Assembly (NCBI GenBank): GCA_017558005.1
Contig: JAFYWN010000015.1
Location: forward strand, 1 to 64,000
Origin: Kiritimatiellia bacterium
GTDB taxonomy: Bacteria > Verrucomicrobiota > Kiritimatiellia > RFP12 > DVOR01
Length of the DNA stretch: 64,000 nucleotides
Direction: 5' to 3'
Part shown: positions 1 to 8,772 of the stretch, in pieces
How the letters are laid out: every line of letters begins with the position of its first letter
How positions within the stretch are numbered: position 1 is the first letter of the stretch
Translations under genes and position numbers: made by a program
Notes under the pieces: model-generated
Told to the model about the DNA's origin: nothing
Seen by the model: only the letters and a program-made list of their open reading frames with translations
The model's database searches: none

Positions 1-650
1 GACTCTCGAGTGTCTCCCATGCGCACAGCAAGTGGTTACCATGCACCTGCTGTTCCGTATCATACTCTCATACGTGGCAGTCTTTCAACTCCGAATACTG
101 CTCTTGTTAGAAAGAACGCGGAATATATTACCAACACAGTCGTACTCGCTACTCCGCACGGGCACGTATCCGTGCTCCGTCAGCGAGCGTCTGCGAATAG
201 CAAGTACTGCCAGCGTGAAGCACTGCCAGGAGGGTTTACCACGAAGACGCAAAAGGAAGCGTGTGTACTGCCAGTGTGATGCACTGCCAGTGTGGATTTT
301 CCGCGAGCCACGCGATGCGGGCAGCAGCTAATCGTGGCGCGATGGCGCTTTCAGCGCCCCACGATTACTGCTCGCCCTCTAAGGACTGCATGTAGATTTA
401 ACGCGAGGACGCTATCTCTTGACGTTCGCTACCGCTCTCTGCCACTCCTTACGGAGATGGCCGACGGATTCGGCGCTCCTCGCTACGGACTGCGTCCTAC
501 TGCGGGCCCTCACCGTTTTCACGCTGCTCGAAATGGGCACATTGTCCCCCTGCCCCACGCGCGATTTGATGCTGCTCACTCGGCAATAGTCAGCAATGCC
601 AAGCACCCATTAGAGCAATTGGCATCGGAGGTAAACAGCAGCGATGAATT
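1..650. other. Intergenic region with hairpin and short repeats, no recognisable gene
   Basis: None of the reading frames here resembles a known protein, and none has a convincing ribosome binding site. The stretch does hold structure: four copies of ACTGCCAG at 206, 222, 267 and 283 (two pairs, each 16 bp apart, the pairs 61 bp apart), a hairpin near 155-173 (CACGG/CCGTG arms), and a long bulged hairpin at about 318-377. It lies downstream of radC, whose stop is at 651-653 on the minus strand. It could be a decayed gene, a structured RNA or REP-like DNA; I cannot choose between these. Confidence 0.5.
318..377. repeat. Long imperfect hairpin
   Basis: The outer arms GGGC...GCCC and AGCAG/CTGCT enclose a 9-bp perfect stem, TAATCGTGG (329-337) with CCACGATTA (359-367). 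Inside is a further stem GGCGC (344-348) with GCGCC (354-358) closed by a TTTCA loop. The left arm carries one extra C and the right arm one extra G, giving two small bulges. There is no T-run next to it, so it is not a standard terminator. A REP-type element or a structured RNA domain are the alternatives. Confidence 0.6.
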
Positions 651-1418
651 TTAGAAGGTGCAGTCGTTATGGCTACGGAGGGAGCGGTAGTGCGGGTGGC
701 AACTGCCGGGTGGCCCCACAATAATGTGGTCAATAAGGGGAATATTGACGGTCTTTCCCGCGGCGATAAGGGTGCGCGTGGTCTCTAAATCGGCATCACT
801 GGGGTCAAGATTGCCGCTGGGATGATTGTGCAAGATAATCACGGCGCAGGCATCAAAGAGGACGGCGCGCCGAAAAAGAGTCTTGGCATCAATGACAGTT
901 TGGGCGCCAATGCCCAAGGTGAGGGGTTGGGGCTGTTCAATGGGGCGGCGGCGTTTATCGAGATAAATTGCCCAAAAGCCCTCGCGATTAAAGTGTTTGA
1001 CGTCATCAATAATGAGCCCAACGGCTTGTGCGGGGGTGAGGACTGCGCCACGGGTGAGCTTTTCTTTAGGCGAATAGATGCGAAAGCCCACTTCAAATGC
1101 GGCGAGTAAGGTGGCGATTTTATCTTTACCGATGCCGCGCAGTTCTGGTGTACGCTCAATAAAGGTTTTTAGGGTGCGGCTATCCCAGGTGCGGACTTTA
1201 TCCAATCCCGTGAGCCCATCCAGAAAGCGTTGGGCCAACTCACACACATTGCAGCCCTTCACGCCCGTGCGCAACAGAATAGCAACCAATTCAGCATCGG
1301 TGAGCGATTCGGCACCTTGCGAGAGTAATTTTTCACGCGGGCGCTCCTGTTCGGGGAGGTCTGTCATCCGATTAGCCACGGCTTCGGGCGCATTCAAGTC
1401 CATTGGGGCGTCACTCAT
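651..1418 (-). CDS. radC: RadC family JAB/JAMM-domain protein
   Basis: RadC-like protein of 255 residues. The JAB domain carries the metal-binding motif HNHPSGNLDPSDAD at about residues 197-210, preceded by the N-terminal RadC helix-hairpin-helix part (TDAELVAILLRTG, then RGIGKDKIATLLAAFE). The exact cellular role of RadC proteins is unsettled; a JAMM metallo-hydrolase fold is certain from the motif, but a DNA-repair role is only historical. I start it at the ATG at 1418, which overlaps the TGA of miaA by 4 bp (ATGA), rather than 23 codons upstream. It is the last gene of a minus-strand run mraY-like, lspA, miaA, radC. Confidence 0.9.
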   Translation of the reverse strand: MSDAPMDLNAPEAVANRMTDLPEQERPREKLLSQGAESLTDAELVAILLRTGVKGCNVCELAQRFLDGLTGLDKVRTWDSRTLKTFIERTPELRGIGKDKIATLLAAFEVGFRIYSPKEKLTRGAVLTPAQAVGLIIDDVKHFNREGFWAIYLDKRRRPIEQPQPLTLGIGAQTVIDAKTLFRRAVLFDACAVIILHNHPSGNLDPSDADLETTRTLIAAGKTVNIPLIDHIIVGPPGSCHPHYRSLRSHNDCTF

Positions 1419-2290
1419 AACTGCCACTCCTGCGCCACCTTTTCGGCGAGGCTTTCCATCGTATCTCCACTTTCGCCACGAATCCACGTCACCTCAAACT
1501 GTCCACGCAGATAGACCTCCTGGCGACGAGCGAGCTGTCGGGTGCGAATCACGGTGCGTTCCTTCGCCTCGGCGAGCGACATTGTGCCATCGAGCACCGC
1601 AAAGGCTTCGGCATAACCAATCGCCTGTGCGGCGGTGCGCGACCATTGAGGATAAAGGGTACGCGCGCGTTCAGCCTCCACCAAGAGACCTGCGGCATAC
1701 ATCTCCTCTACGCGCCGTGCGATGCGTTGGTGCAATACGGCGCGATCCCACGTGAGGGCGGTGAGGGCGGGCTTCACCTTCTCCTGCCAACCGCCTGGCA
1801 ATTCGCCCCCACTCTCCAAAATCTCCAATGCACGCACCAAGCGACGCGGATTAGAGGGATCGGCAATTGTTCGGCCGGTGGCGGCCAAACGCGCTTGTAA
1901 GGCCTCTAATGGAAGCGCCTCCAACGTTGCACGCAGCGCAGGATTTGAGGGCGGCGAGGGATCAAGCCCTCTCAAGAGCGCGCTAAAGTAGAGCCCCGTG
2001 CCACCTGCCACAATGCACGGTGCGGAGGAGGCAGAGGCGCGTTCGACCTCATTTAACCACATAGCGGCAGAGAAATCCTCTGCGGGGGTCACGCAATCAA
2101 TGCCGAAATACGGCACGTTGCCACGCTCCGTAGCGCTCGGTTTGGCCGTACCGATATCCAATGAACGGTAAACCAACATCGCATCTGCCGACAAAATCAC
2201 GCCGCCGATGCGCTCTGCAAGCAGTTGGGCCACGGCACTTTTCCCCGTGGCAGTCGCTCCAGCAAGGCAATAACGGCGAGTAGCACTCAT
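1415..2290 (-). CDS. miaA: tRNA dimethylallyltransferase
   Basis: MiaA adds the isopentenyl group of dimethylallyl diphosphate to A37 of tRNAs that read codons starting with U. The protein has the P-loop GATATGKS at about residues 11-18, the downstream ILSADAMLVYRSLDIGTAKP region, the VAGGTGLYFSALLRGL motif and the AIGYAEAF motif, all typical of the family. The length of 291 residues is normal. The start at 2290 overlaps the lspA stop as ATGA; the longer frame upstream would lie inside lspA. Translational coupling with lspA and radC is likely. Confidence 0.95.
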   Translation of the reverse strand: MSATRRYCLAGATATGKSAVAQLLAERIGGVILSADAMLVYRSLDIGTAKPSATERGNVPYFGIDCVTPAEDFSAAMWLNEVERASASSAPCIVAGGTGLYFSALLRGLDPSPPSNPALRATLEALPLEALQARLAATGRTIADPSNPRRLVRALEILESGGELPGGWQEKVKPALTALTWDRAVLHQRIARRVEEMYAAGLLVEAERARTLYPQWSRTAAQAIGYAEAFAVLDGTMSLAEAKERTVIRTRQLARRQEVYLRGQFEVTWIRGESGDTMESLAEKVAQEWQL

Positions 2291-2748
2291 GCGTTTTTCG
2301 TCCGCCACTGAAGGAGAATGAGGAGGAACACCGAGATGCAAATCGCGCAGTCGGCAATATTAAAGCACGGGAAATGGTGGACGCCCCAGTGGAAATCCAA
2401 GAAGTCCACCACATACCCAAGGCGCACGCGATCAATCAAATTACCAATAATCCCTGCAAAGAGCAGCCCCCCAACGGGAATCGCGCGGCGTTCCTCCCCA
2501 AAGAGATGACGCCAAAAGAGGACACACACGGTTATTGCGACCACCGCAAAGCCTGCCAACACGTAGTGGGCTCCCTGGAACATCCCCCATGCCGCGCCCT
2601 GATTCCGCACATAGGTCAGTGAGAAAACCGGCCACACAGGAAGCGATTCGCCAAGGTAAAAGAGCCGTTCAACGATAACCTTTGTCACCTGGTCCGCCGC
2701 CAAAACGACGAGCCCAATCGCAATTGAGAGAAAAAGCATCTTTCGCAT
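2287..2748 (-). CDS. lspA: Lipoprotein signal peptidase (signal peptidase II)
   Basis: Inner-membrane aspartyl protease that removes the signal peptide of diacylglyceryl-modified prolipoproteins; 153 residues with four predicted membrane segments. The two catalytic aspartates are visible in GNLIDR (D106) and FNIADC (D133), and YVRNQGAAWGMFQG matches the conserved N-terminal box. The start at 2748 shares one base with the TAA of the upstream mraY-like gene (TAATG). Pal and at least one other lipoprotein in this window are probable substrates. Confidence 0.95.
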   Translation of the reverse strand: MRKMLFLSIAIGLVVLAADQVTKVIVERLFYLGESLPVWPVFSLTYVRNQGAAWGMFQGAHYVLAGFAVVAITVCVLFWRHLFGEERRAIPVGGLLFAGIIGNLIDRVRLGYVVDFLDFHWGVHHFPCFNIADCAICISVFLLILLQWRTKNA

Positions 2749-3890
2749 TAGCGTACCTTGATAAAGAGTAAGAAGAGAATGGGGAGCAATAAGGCCTGTA
2801 AGAGCAAGAACCGAATCACAACCTGTTGGCCAGACCACCCCATCTTTTTACGGCAATGATCATGCAACGGAAAGGTAAAGGTGAAGAAAATGCGCTGCAG
2901 AAGGGTTGGGGTTTCGCCCGGCTCCGGACGATTCACGGGGCGACCCGCGAGGCGCAAGAGACGCAAACAGGCCAATTTAACCAAGCCCAGACCGCCATTG
3001 ATGAGCAACATCGGTGCCACAACGAGCAAGACGCAGAGATTGCCCGAAGCCAAGGCGGCGACACCAATCACCATGCCAAACATGCGACTGCCCGCATCCC
3101 CCATCAGGAGCGACGAAGGATAGCAGTTGTACCACAAGTAGGCGCCCATGGAGCCTGCGAAGATACTCACGAGCACCGCCCATTTCGCCGCGGAGTTACT
3201 GTGCGGAATTAAGAGATAGTCTGCGACCACACTGTGACCAATGACCACGTAGAGCAACACCGTGAGAGCAATCAAAGAGAGCAAGGTCAACAAGCCAGCC
3301 AGGCCGTCAATGCCGTCAGAGCAATTGGTCGTATTAATCGCACCGAAGAGCAAGGCACCTGCAACGGGGATGTAAATCCACGCCGGCAACAACGTCTCTA
3401 CGCGCGTAAAGGGCCACCACACCGCCATCGATTGACAGTGACAGAGGCAAACCGCCGCCAAAAGCGAGACCGCCACATCAAAGGCCCCCTTTCGGAAACC
3501 GCTCCAAGGCACGTTCGCGCAGTCATCCAAATAACCCGACAACATGCATGCATAGATGCAGAGAATCACCCCGATATCCCACAACGACTCCCACGCATAG
3601 ATTGGGAAGAAGCAGAGCAACACCGGCGCGAGCAACACCGCCAACGCCGCGCCCGTCCCGGTCGGCTTTGCCTTTGCGTCCGTACTGCCTGCGATAGCCA
3701 CACTCTTGCCATCAACCGTCTTTACGACTTTACCACGGTCAACGGGACACTTTTTTGCCAATTTCGGCAAAAAGATCCACACCAAGAGCGCAGCAGCGAG
3801 CGCACCGCCCCCCATCATCACCACGTGAGACTGCAAGAGACGAAACGGTCCCCAGACGGCTCGTAACCATTCACTGATTAAATAAAACAT
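2748..3890 (-). CDS. mraY: MraY-like phospho-N-acetylmuramoyl-pentapeptide transferase, divergent
   Basis: Polytopic membrane protein of 380 residues from the MraY/WecA family, which transfers a phospho-sugar from a UDP-sugar to undecaprenyl phosphate. Visible family marks: GYLDD (about 119-123), NTTNCSDGIDGLAG (about 187-199), GDAGS (264-268) and a C-terminal PLHDHCRKKMGW where MraY usually reads PxHHHxE. The PTMGG box is replaced by PTGTG. It stands outside any cell-division/wall cluster and heads a run with lspA, miaA and radC. It may be the organism's real MraY or a relative using another sugar; MraY is the better fit because of the long loop and the HDH motif. A weak GGAAAG precedes the ATG. 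Confidence 0.75.
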   Translation of the reverse strand: MFYLISEWLRAVWGPFRLLQSHVVMMGGGALAAALLVWIFLPKLAKKCPVDRGKVVKTVDGKSVAIAGSTDAKAKPTGTGAALAVLLAPVLLCFFPIYAWESLWDIGVILCIYACMLSGYLDDCANVPWSGFRKGAFDVAVSLLAAVCLCHCQSMAVWWPFTRVETLLPAWIYIPVAGALLFGAINTTNCSDGIDGLAGLLTLLSLIALTVLLYVVIGHSVVADYLLIPHSNSAAKWAVLVSIFAGSMGAYLWYNCYPSSLLMGDAGSRMFGMVIGVAALASGNLCVLLVVAPMLLINGGLGLVKLACLRLLRLAGRPVNRPEPGETPTLLQRIFFTFTFPLHDHCRKKMGWSGQQVVIRFLLLQALLLPILFLLFIKVR

Positions 3891-3966
3891 TGTGTGTCGC
3901 TTTCCTATTGATTAAGAGGGGTTAAAACAAGAGAACTAAAAAGGGTGTTTTATGCGTGATGCGCCG

Positions 3967-4656
3967 TCAAATTTCGGTTGGCGCTGGCGCGGCGTCCGTA
4001 AAGAGTTCAGCCCAAGAGCCCACGCGAATCGCACCAGGAGGATAATCTTGGCCGGGCGCGCCAGGCGGCGGGCAGACAAAGGTTCGCGTGATTCCCGCGG
4101 CCAAGGCGGCAGTAGAACCCACGCGTGAATCCTCAAAGGCTACAGCATCTGCGGCCGAGACACCGCAGCGTTCCAGTGCAAGCAAGTAACCATCAGGGGC
4201 GGGTTTACCCCGCGGCATATCATCAGAAGGCACCGAACAGCGCGCATCCAAAAGCTCCGCCAATCCGCATCGTGCCAGATTCGCAGTAATGGTTGAGCGC
4301 GGACTTCCCGAGACATAGGCGCAACGCACCCCTGCCCCGTTCAGACGACGCAAGAGCGCAATGCTACTTTCAATCACAGGGGGCGCCACTTGGAAGAGAC
4401 GGTCAAAGGTTACGCAGAGACGATGACCGAGGCGATTGGCAGAAAACTCCGCCAACTCCTCAGGGAAAGCACGGCGCAGTGCCGCATAGGCATCCGGCCA
4501 AGCCAAGCCATAGGTGAGGTGCATGAGGCGCTCAACGGATTGGCGATGGCCGAGTTCTTCAAAGACCAGCGAGAGCGCTTCCGACCAGAGGCGTTCGGTA
4601 TCAAAGAGCGTCCCATCCACATCAAAGAGCGCCACGCGCGGTAAAGTCGTCTTCAT
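3967..4656 (-). CDS. HAD-superfamily phosphatase (beta-phosphoglucomutase/phosphatase type)
   Basis: A 229-residue HAD hydrolase of subfamily I. Motif I is DVDGTLFDTE near the N-terminus (nucleophile and acid aspartates), motif II is YVSGSPRST, the conserved lysine sits in MPRGKPAPDGY and the acidic motif is FEDSRVG. The substrate cannot be read from sequence; related proteins act on sugar phosphates or phosphoglycolate. The start overlaps the nth stop by 4 bp (ATGA), so the two are co-translated. Confidence 0.85.
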   Translation of the reverse strand: MKTTLPRVALFDVDGTLFDTERLWSEALSLVFEELGHRQSVERLMHLTYGLAWPDAYAALRRAFPEELAEFSANRLGHRLCVTFDRLFQVAPPVIESSIALLRRLNGAGVRCAYVSGSPRSTITANLARCGLAELLDARCSVPSDDMPRGKPAPDGYLLALERCGVSAADAVAFEDSRVGSTAALAAGITRTFVCPPPGAPGQDYPPGAIRVGSWAELFTDAAPAPTEI

Positions 4657-5327
4657 TGGCGCGCCTCATTACAGTAGTGTGCGATGGGGCACCCCGTACA
4701 ACGAGGACCAATGGGCTTACAACGCGTTTGCCCAAAGGAGACAAAGACCATGTTCCACGCACTCCAAAGGTGTTGGGGTAAGCATTTGCGCAACGCCATT
4801 TCGGTTTCCAACGGCGTCTTTGTCTTGACAATCCCGAGGCGATTATTAATCCGATGCACATGCGTATCTACGCAAATCGCGGGCAAATTAAAGGCGAGCG
4901 AGACCACCAAATTGGCGGTTTTGCGGCCCACGCCAGGCAATTCGATTAGCTCCTCCACCGTTTGTGGAATCACCCCACCAAACTTCTCCTCCAGCGCCTT
5001 CGGCAATTCGGCGAGATGCGCCGCCTTCGTGTGATAAAAGCCTACGGGGAAAATGAGCGCTTCAATTTCAGCCACCGATAACCGACCTAACGCCGCCATA
5101 TCGGGCGCCACAGGGAAGAGACGCGCTAACGCCGCCGCAGTCGTCTGATCTTTCGTGCGGGCAGAGAGGATTGTCCCCACCAAAATCCGATACGGGTCAT
5201 GCGTCTGCTCGGCGATTAAGTCCATAATCGGCGCCTGCACCTCTGTGTACGCCTGCGCCAATGCCGTATGAATCACCTCATAATCGGCGAGGGTGTAGTG
5301 CTTTGCTTTGGCTTTTCGAGGCGACAT
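4653..5327 (-). CDS. nth: Endonuclease III, DNA glycosylase/AP lyase
   Basis: Base-excision repair enzyme for oxidised pyrimidines. The helix-hairpin-helix ELPGVGRKTANLVV with the catalytic lysine and the VDTHVHR box with the catalytic aspartate are present. The C-terminus has the C-X6-C-X2-C-X5-C iron-sulfur cluster (CKPIGPRCTGCPIAHYC). I use the ATG at 5327 (224 residues) rather than the in-frame TTG at 5336; neither has an obvious ribosome binding site. It is followed by the HAD gene with a 4-bp overlap. Confidence 0.95.
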   Translation of the reverse strand: MSPRKAKAKHYTLADYEVIHTALAQAYTEVQAPIMDLIAEQTHDPYRILVGTILSARTKDQTTAAALARLFPVAPDMAALGRLSVAEIEALIFPVGFYHTKAAHLAELPKALEEKFGGVIPQTVEELIELPGVGRKTANLVVSLAFNLPAICVDTHVHRINNRLGIVKTKTPLETEMALRKCLPQHLWSAWNMVFVSFGQTRCKPIGPRCTGCPIAHYCNEARQ

Positions 5328-5426
5328 GGGCAGCAACTCAATCTGGCTTTAACGATGGATGACGTTTTTTGAAGTGGGTGAATGAAACTTTAAGAGGAGG
5401 CGCAATCAAATCTACAAGGCGTGGGG

Positions 5427-6134
5427 TTAGGCGAGAAATGCAGCGGCATCCTCCAATGCTCTGGCACGGAAAGCGGTGCCCTCGGCTCTGGAGAGGAAGA
5501 TGTGACCTGCGCCCTCGTAGATAAGTTGTTGCGCATTGAAGCGGCGGGCGAACTCAGTCTGTTGGTCAGCCAAAATATCATCAGCGGCAGTGATGAGCAA
5601 GGTGGGCGGGATCAAAGAGAGTTGCTCCAAAGGCGACGCACCGTAACGCGCCTCCTTATCTGGGCAATACGCATCATAAAAGTAATCCATCAGGCGCGGC
5701 GAGAGAGGCCACCCCTTCTTGAAGGCTGCCCATGAGCCACTATCACGGATGGGCAAAAGCGTTGTGACTGCGTAGATAAAGAGGGCCTTTTCGGGCATTC
5801 CTGCGGGGAGCGAACAGAGCGCCAAGTGCGCGCCTGCGGAGTCGCCACCCAAGTAAACGGGGCCTGATTCTGCCTGAAGACAATGGCGCCAAAACTCCAC
5901 GCACCACGCATTGGACTTCGGATAGGCGAACTCACGCGCCAGGGGATAATCTGGCATCAAGACCGTCAAGCCTGTTCGTGCGGCGAGGTCACGTCCCCAC
6001 TGCACGGCATCCTCGCCGAGTTCAATCATCCACCCGCCGCCATGGAACCACACCATCGTCCCTTTGGGATTTAATGGCGCCAAGCGCACCACGCGACAAC
6101 CATTGAACAGCGTCTCGGTTTCTGTCACACTCAT
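5427..6134 (-). CDS. Alpha/beta hydrolase of the hormone-sensitive-lipase-like esterase family
   Basis: A 235-residue cytoplasmic serine hydrolase; no signal peptide is seen. The oxyanion-hole motif HGGGWMI lies at about residues 31-37, the nucleophile elbow is GGDSAGAHLAL, and the remaining triad is likely the Asp in AADDILADQQ and the His in GAGHIFL. HGGG plus GDSAG is diagnostic of the HSL-like group of carboxylesterases. The substrate is unknown. It overlaps the end of queE by 4 bp, yet nothing in its sequence suggests a role in queuosine synthesis. Confidence 0.85.
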   Translation of the reverse strand: MSVTETETLFNGCRVVRLAPLNPKGTMVWFHGGGWMIELGEDAVQWGRDLAARTGLTVLMPDYPLAREFAYPKSNAWCVEFWRHCLQAESGPVYLGGDSAGAHLALCSLPAGMPEKALFIYAVTTLLPIRDSGSWAAFKKGWPLSPRLMDYFYDAYCPDKEARYGASPLEQLSLIPPTLLITAADDILADQQTEFARRFNAQQLIYEGAGHIFLSRAEGTAFRARALEDAAAFLA

Positions 6135-6736
6135 GGGATACCTGCCAGCTTATGGGTTTGCAAAGAGAGTCGCCACGGCGGCGAAGGTGCGTCCGCATTG
6201 AGTTCACCCAAGAGTTGGATGGCGGGGCCAACCTGTAAGCCGCCATTGCAATCGCACGGCGAAAGGTAATAATCCTCGGCCTCCACCGCCTCACGCACCG
6301 CACGGCACCATGCCGCAGTCACATCGGACGCGGTGACCAAGCGCACCTCATGGGCACGACGAATCGCAAGGGGTGCGGTTGTTTTTGGGGAGGTCGCGAT
6401 GTAGTCCAAGCATTCGCGCAGACTGGGATCAGGCTCAAGCGTCCCATTCGTTTCAATCCCAAGCCAATAGCCGCGCTCCTTCAAGGCGCGCGCCAAGGGC
6501 TCAAGCTCGGGCTGAATCAGGGGCTCGCCACCCGTAAAAATGACACTTTTGGGTTCAAATTGCGCGATTGCCTCAAGGAGTTCGTCGAGCTCCAACGCCA
6601 TCTTCGCAGAGAAGTCGGTGTCACACCAAGGGCATGCGAGGTTACACCCCGCAAAGCGCACGAAGACGCACGGGCGGCCGGTATTGCGGCCCTCGCCCTG
6701 AAGCGTTGCAAAAATCTCGTGCAATGCGTAGCGCAT
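6131..6736 (-). CDS. queE: 7-carboxy-7-deazaguanine synthase (radical SAM)
   Basis: QueE converts 6-carboxytetrahydropterin to 7-carboxy-7-deazaguanine in the preQ0/queuosine pathway. The cluster motif is the canonical C-X3-C-X2-C (CNLACPWC) after GRPCVFVRFAG, followed by the SAM-contact motif FTGGEPLIQ and GIETNGT. The chosen start at 6736 gives MRYALHEIFATLQGEG, the normal QueE N-terminus, and shares one base with the TAA of the upstream gene. Length is 201 residues. No other queuosine genes lie in this window. Confidence 0.93.
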   Translation of the reverse strand: MRYALHEIFATLQGEGRNTGRPCVFVRFAGCNLACPWCDTDFSAKMALELDELLEAIAQFEPKSVIFTGGEPLIQPELEPLARALKERGYWLGIETNGTLEPDPSLRECLDYIATSPKTTAPLAIRRAHEVRLVTASDVTAAWCRAVREAVEAEDYYLSPCDCNGGLQVGPAIQLLGELNADAPSPPWRLSLQTHKLAGIP

Positions 6737-7926
6737 TACGCCTCTGTCTGTCCAGAACGGGCTGCAATCCACGGGCGAATCTTCGCCAATTCACCACGCC
6801 ATGCCACACTATCTTCACGCAACTTAAGGAATTCGCCGTAGAGATAGAGGAAGGCATCCACATAGAATGCGGCGCGGTCCAAACGTTCATCGGCGCTCAG
6901 CTTACGCTTGCTGTCCTCACCTTCGGGGGCAGGCATCGCACCAGGGGCATTCATTGAGGGCATTTCAGAGACGGCGTCGCTCTCCTTCGCCTTCTTCGGC
7001 GGGTCACACTTGAGCGAACGGAAGGCAAAGTCATTCCCATCGACCGTCGCAGAGATAATCCAATCATTCCGCGTGATGGTGAGCTTTGCGCGACGGAGTT
7101 TTTTGCCATTCCAGAGCGCGATGCCGAATTCTGGCGTATCCAAGGGGGTGCCATTGCGCAAAACGGTCTCGTGGCAACCCGGAGCCTTGTCACCCGTAAA
7201 CATCAGCGGGCCTTCAAACATGAGTTGGCAGCGGTCGTCATTCAACGTAAAGGTGGCATCCTCCTTCTCCCAACGGTAGAATAGCCAGGTCAAGAATTCC
7301 GTGCCGAGGGTCACCTCTGGCGGAATACCGATCGCTTCATTTGGCGTAAGATTCATCAGCTCTACGCTATTGGCATCAAGCCCACGCAGACGGTATGCCG
7401 CGCTTTCGGGGCAACACAACACCGGCATGCAACCCGTGGTTTCGCGGAAGAAGGGGCAAAGTGTCTGCATTGACGCATCATTCATTGCGCTTGCCAAAAG
7501 GCGGTCATTGCGCAAATCAATCGCACATTCCATTGAACCAAAAGAGGGCTGTGCATCACGAATGAGTTCTTCGGTTACGCGTTCCTTCACGTCAATCTTC
7601 GCAGCACGCGGCAAGATTTCCACACCACGGGCCTTACGCTCCACCTCAAGTTCCGCCAAGAGCATCGCACGCATCAAGCTCGGCGGCACCTTCTTCTGTG
7701 CCGTCACGTGCGCGAACCACAGCCAATCAGCACGCCAACAGTGTTCCTCCGTGAGGTCGCCATCCATCGCATGCAAGGGACCCGCCCACCCATGCAAGGG
7801 CTGGTCGCCCGTCAAGGTGTTGATTAGCGGCAAGGGATGCGCCGCAAAACGTTCCATATCCGAAGGGGTAAACGCGCGAGAGAGGTAAAACGCGTGAAAA
7901 GTCATCGATCCAGATTCAAAACCCAT
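6736..7926 (-). CDS. RdgC-like protein (putative recombination-associated protein)
   Basis: A 396-residue soluble protein. Segments such as LELEVERKARGVEILPRAAKIDVKERVTEELI, a middle domain with FLTWLFYRWE, and the overall three-part layout recall RdgC, a ring-shaped DNA-binding protein that limits RecA activity. This is recognition by pattern only. A low-complexity acidic/proline linker lies near residues 310-345. The ATG at 7926 has GGAG eight bases upstream and starts 6 bp after the tatC stop, so the gene belongs to the tatB-tatC-queE run. Confidence 0.5.
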   Translation of the reverse strand: MGFESGSMTFHAFYLSRAFTPSDMERFAAHPLPLINTLTGDQPLHGWAGPLHAMDGDLTEEHCWRADWLWFAHVTAQKKVPPSLMRAMLLAELEVERKARGVEILPRAAKIDVKERVTEELIRDAQPSFGSMECAIDLRNDRLLASAMNDASMQTLCPFFRETTGCMPVLCCPESAAYRLRGLDANSVELMNLTPNEAIGIPPEVTLGTEFLTWLFYRWEKEDATFTLNDDRCQLMFEGPLMFTGDKAPGCHETVLRNGTPLDTPEFGIALWNGKKLRRAKLTITRNDWIISATVDGNDFAFRSLKCDPPKKAKESDAVSEMPSMNAPGAMPAPEGEDSKRKLSADERLDRAAFYVDAFLYLYGEFLKLREDSVAWRGELAKIRPWIAARSGQTEA

Positions 7927-7932
7927 AAGACT

Positions 7933-8772
7933 TTACTCCATTGCTTCTGCGTTAACCTTTTCACGCAGACGCACTAAAATGATTGTCAATTCATAGAGCA
8001 GACACATCGGCACCGCCATGATAATCTGCGACAACGGATCGGGCGGTGTCAAAACCATCGCCACCGTAAAAATCAATACAATCGCAATCCCACGATGCGA
8101 TTTCAACGTTTGAGCGCTAATCAGGCCCAACCACCCGAGCACCAATAAAATTAAGGGAAATTGAAAGGCTAAGCCAAAGGCCAGCAAGATCTTTAACACA
8201 AAGCCGATGTAGGACTCCACCTGCAGAATCGTCACTGGCACATTCATCCATGTATTAATCGCCATTAACGCTTCCACCGCCAAGCGTAGCGTAAAGCTAA
8301 AGCACAACCATACGCCTGAGAGAAAGAGCACCACACCCGCAATGAGGGTGGATAACACGATATTCCGTTCGTGCCGACGCAATCCAGGGAAGACAAACTG
8401 GAAGATAAAGTAAAGTAATGCTGGGAGCGAAAGGATCGTCCCACCCCACAACATCGTGGTCATGAAGAGCGAAAAGCCAACGCCAATCTCCAAGCCCTCC
8501 ACCGTAACGCCTTGGTCATGAAGACCCGAGGAGAGGATGGGCTGTTGCAATGCCTCAATAATCCACGGCGAAAACGGTGCCACCACCACCATCGCCACCA
8601 CCCACGCGAGGACGCAACGAATGATACAATCGCGCAGGTCAATAAAATGTTCAATAAATGGACGCGGCGGATCATTTGCCTCATCCTGCAAGCGCTCCTC
8701 CTCCGTTGAGGAGAAAAAGCGCTTAAATCCCGAAGCCAAGCGACTCTGAAAACGAACTTTGGACGCGCTCAT
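7933..8772 (-). CDS. tatC: Sec-independent protein translocase TatC
   Basis: Core receptor of the twin-arginine translocase, which exports folded proteins. 279 residues with six predicted membrane spans. An extended polar N-terminus leads into FIEHFIDLRDCIIR, the TatC signature (usually HLxELRxR), then FVFPGLRRHERN and later AFGLAFQFPLILLVLGWLGL and FTVAMVLTPPDPLSQIIMAVPM. The start codon overlaps the tatB stop by 4 bp, so the translocase subunits are made together. Confidence 0.96.
   Translation of the reverse strand: MSASKVRFQSRLASGFKRFFSSTEEERLQDEANDPPRPFIEHFIDLRDCIIRCVLAWVVAMVVVAPFSPWIIEALQQPILSSGLHDQGVTVEGLEIGVGFSLFMTTMLWGGTILSLPALLYFIFQFVFPGLRRHERNIVLSTLIAGVVLFLSGVWLCFSFTLRLAVEALMAINTWMNVPVTILQVESYIGFVLKILLAFGLAFQFPLILLVLGWLGLISAQTLKSHRGIAIVLIFTVAMVLTPPDPLSQIIMAVPMCLLYELTIILVRLREKVNAEAME

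Noticed and set aside
1-650. Small frames of 64-120 residues at the left edge
   Set aside because: No recognisable domain, poor start signals and hairpin/repeat DNA underneath.
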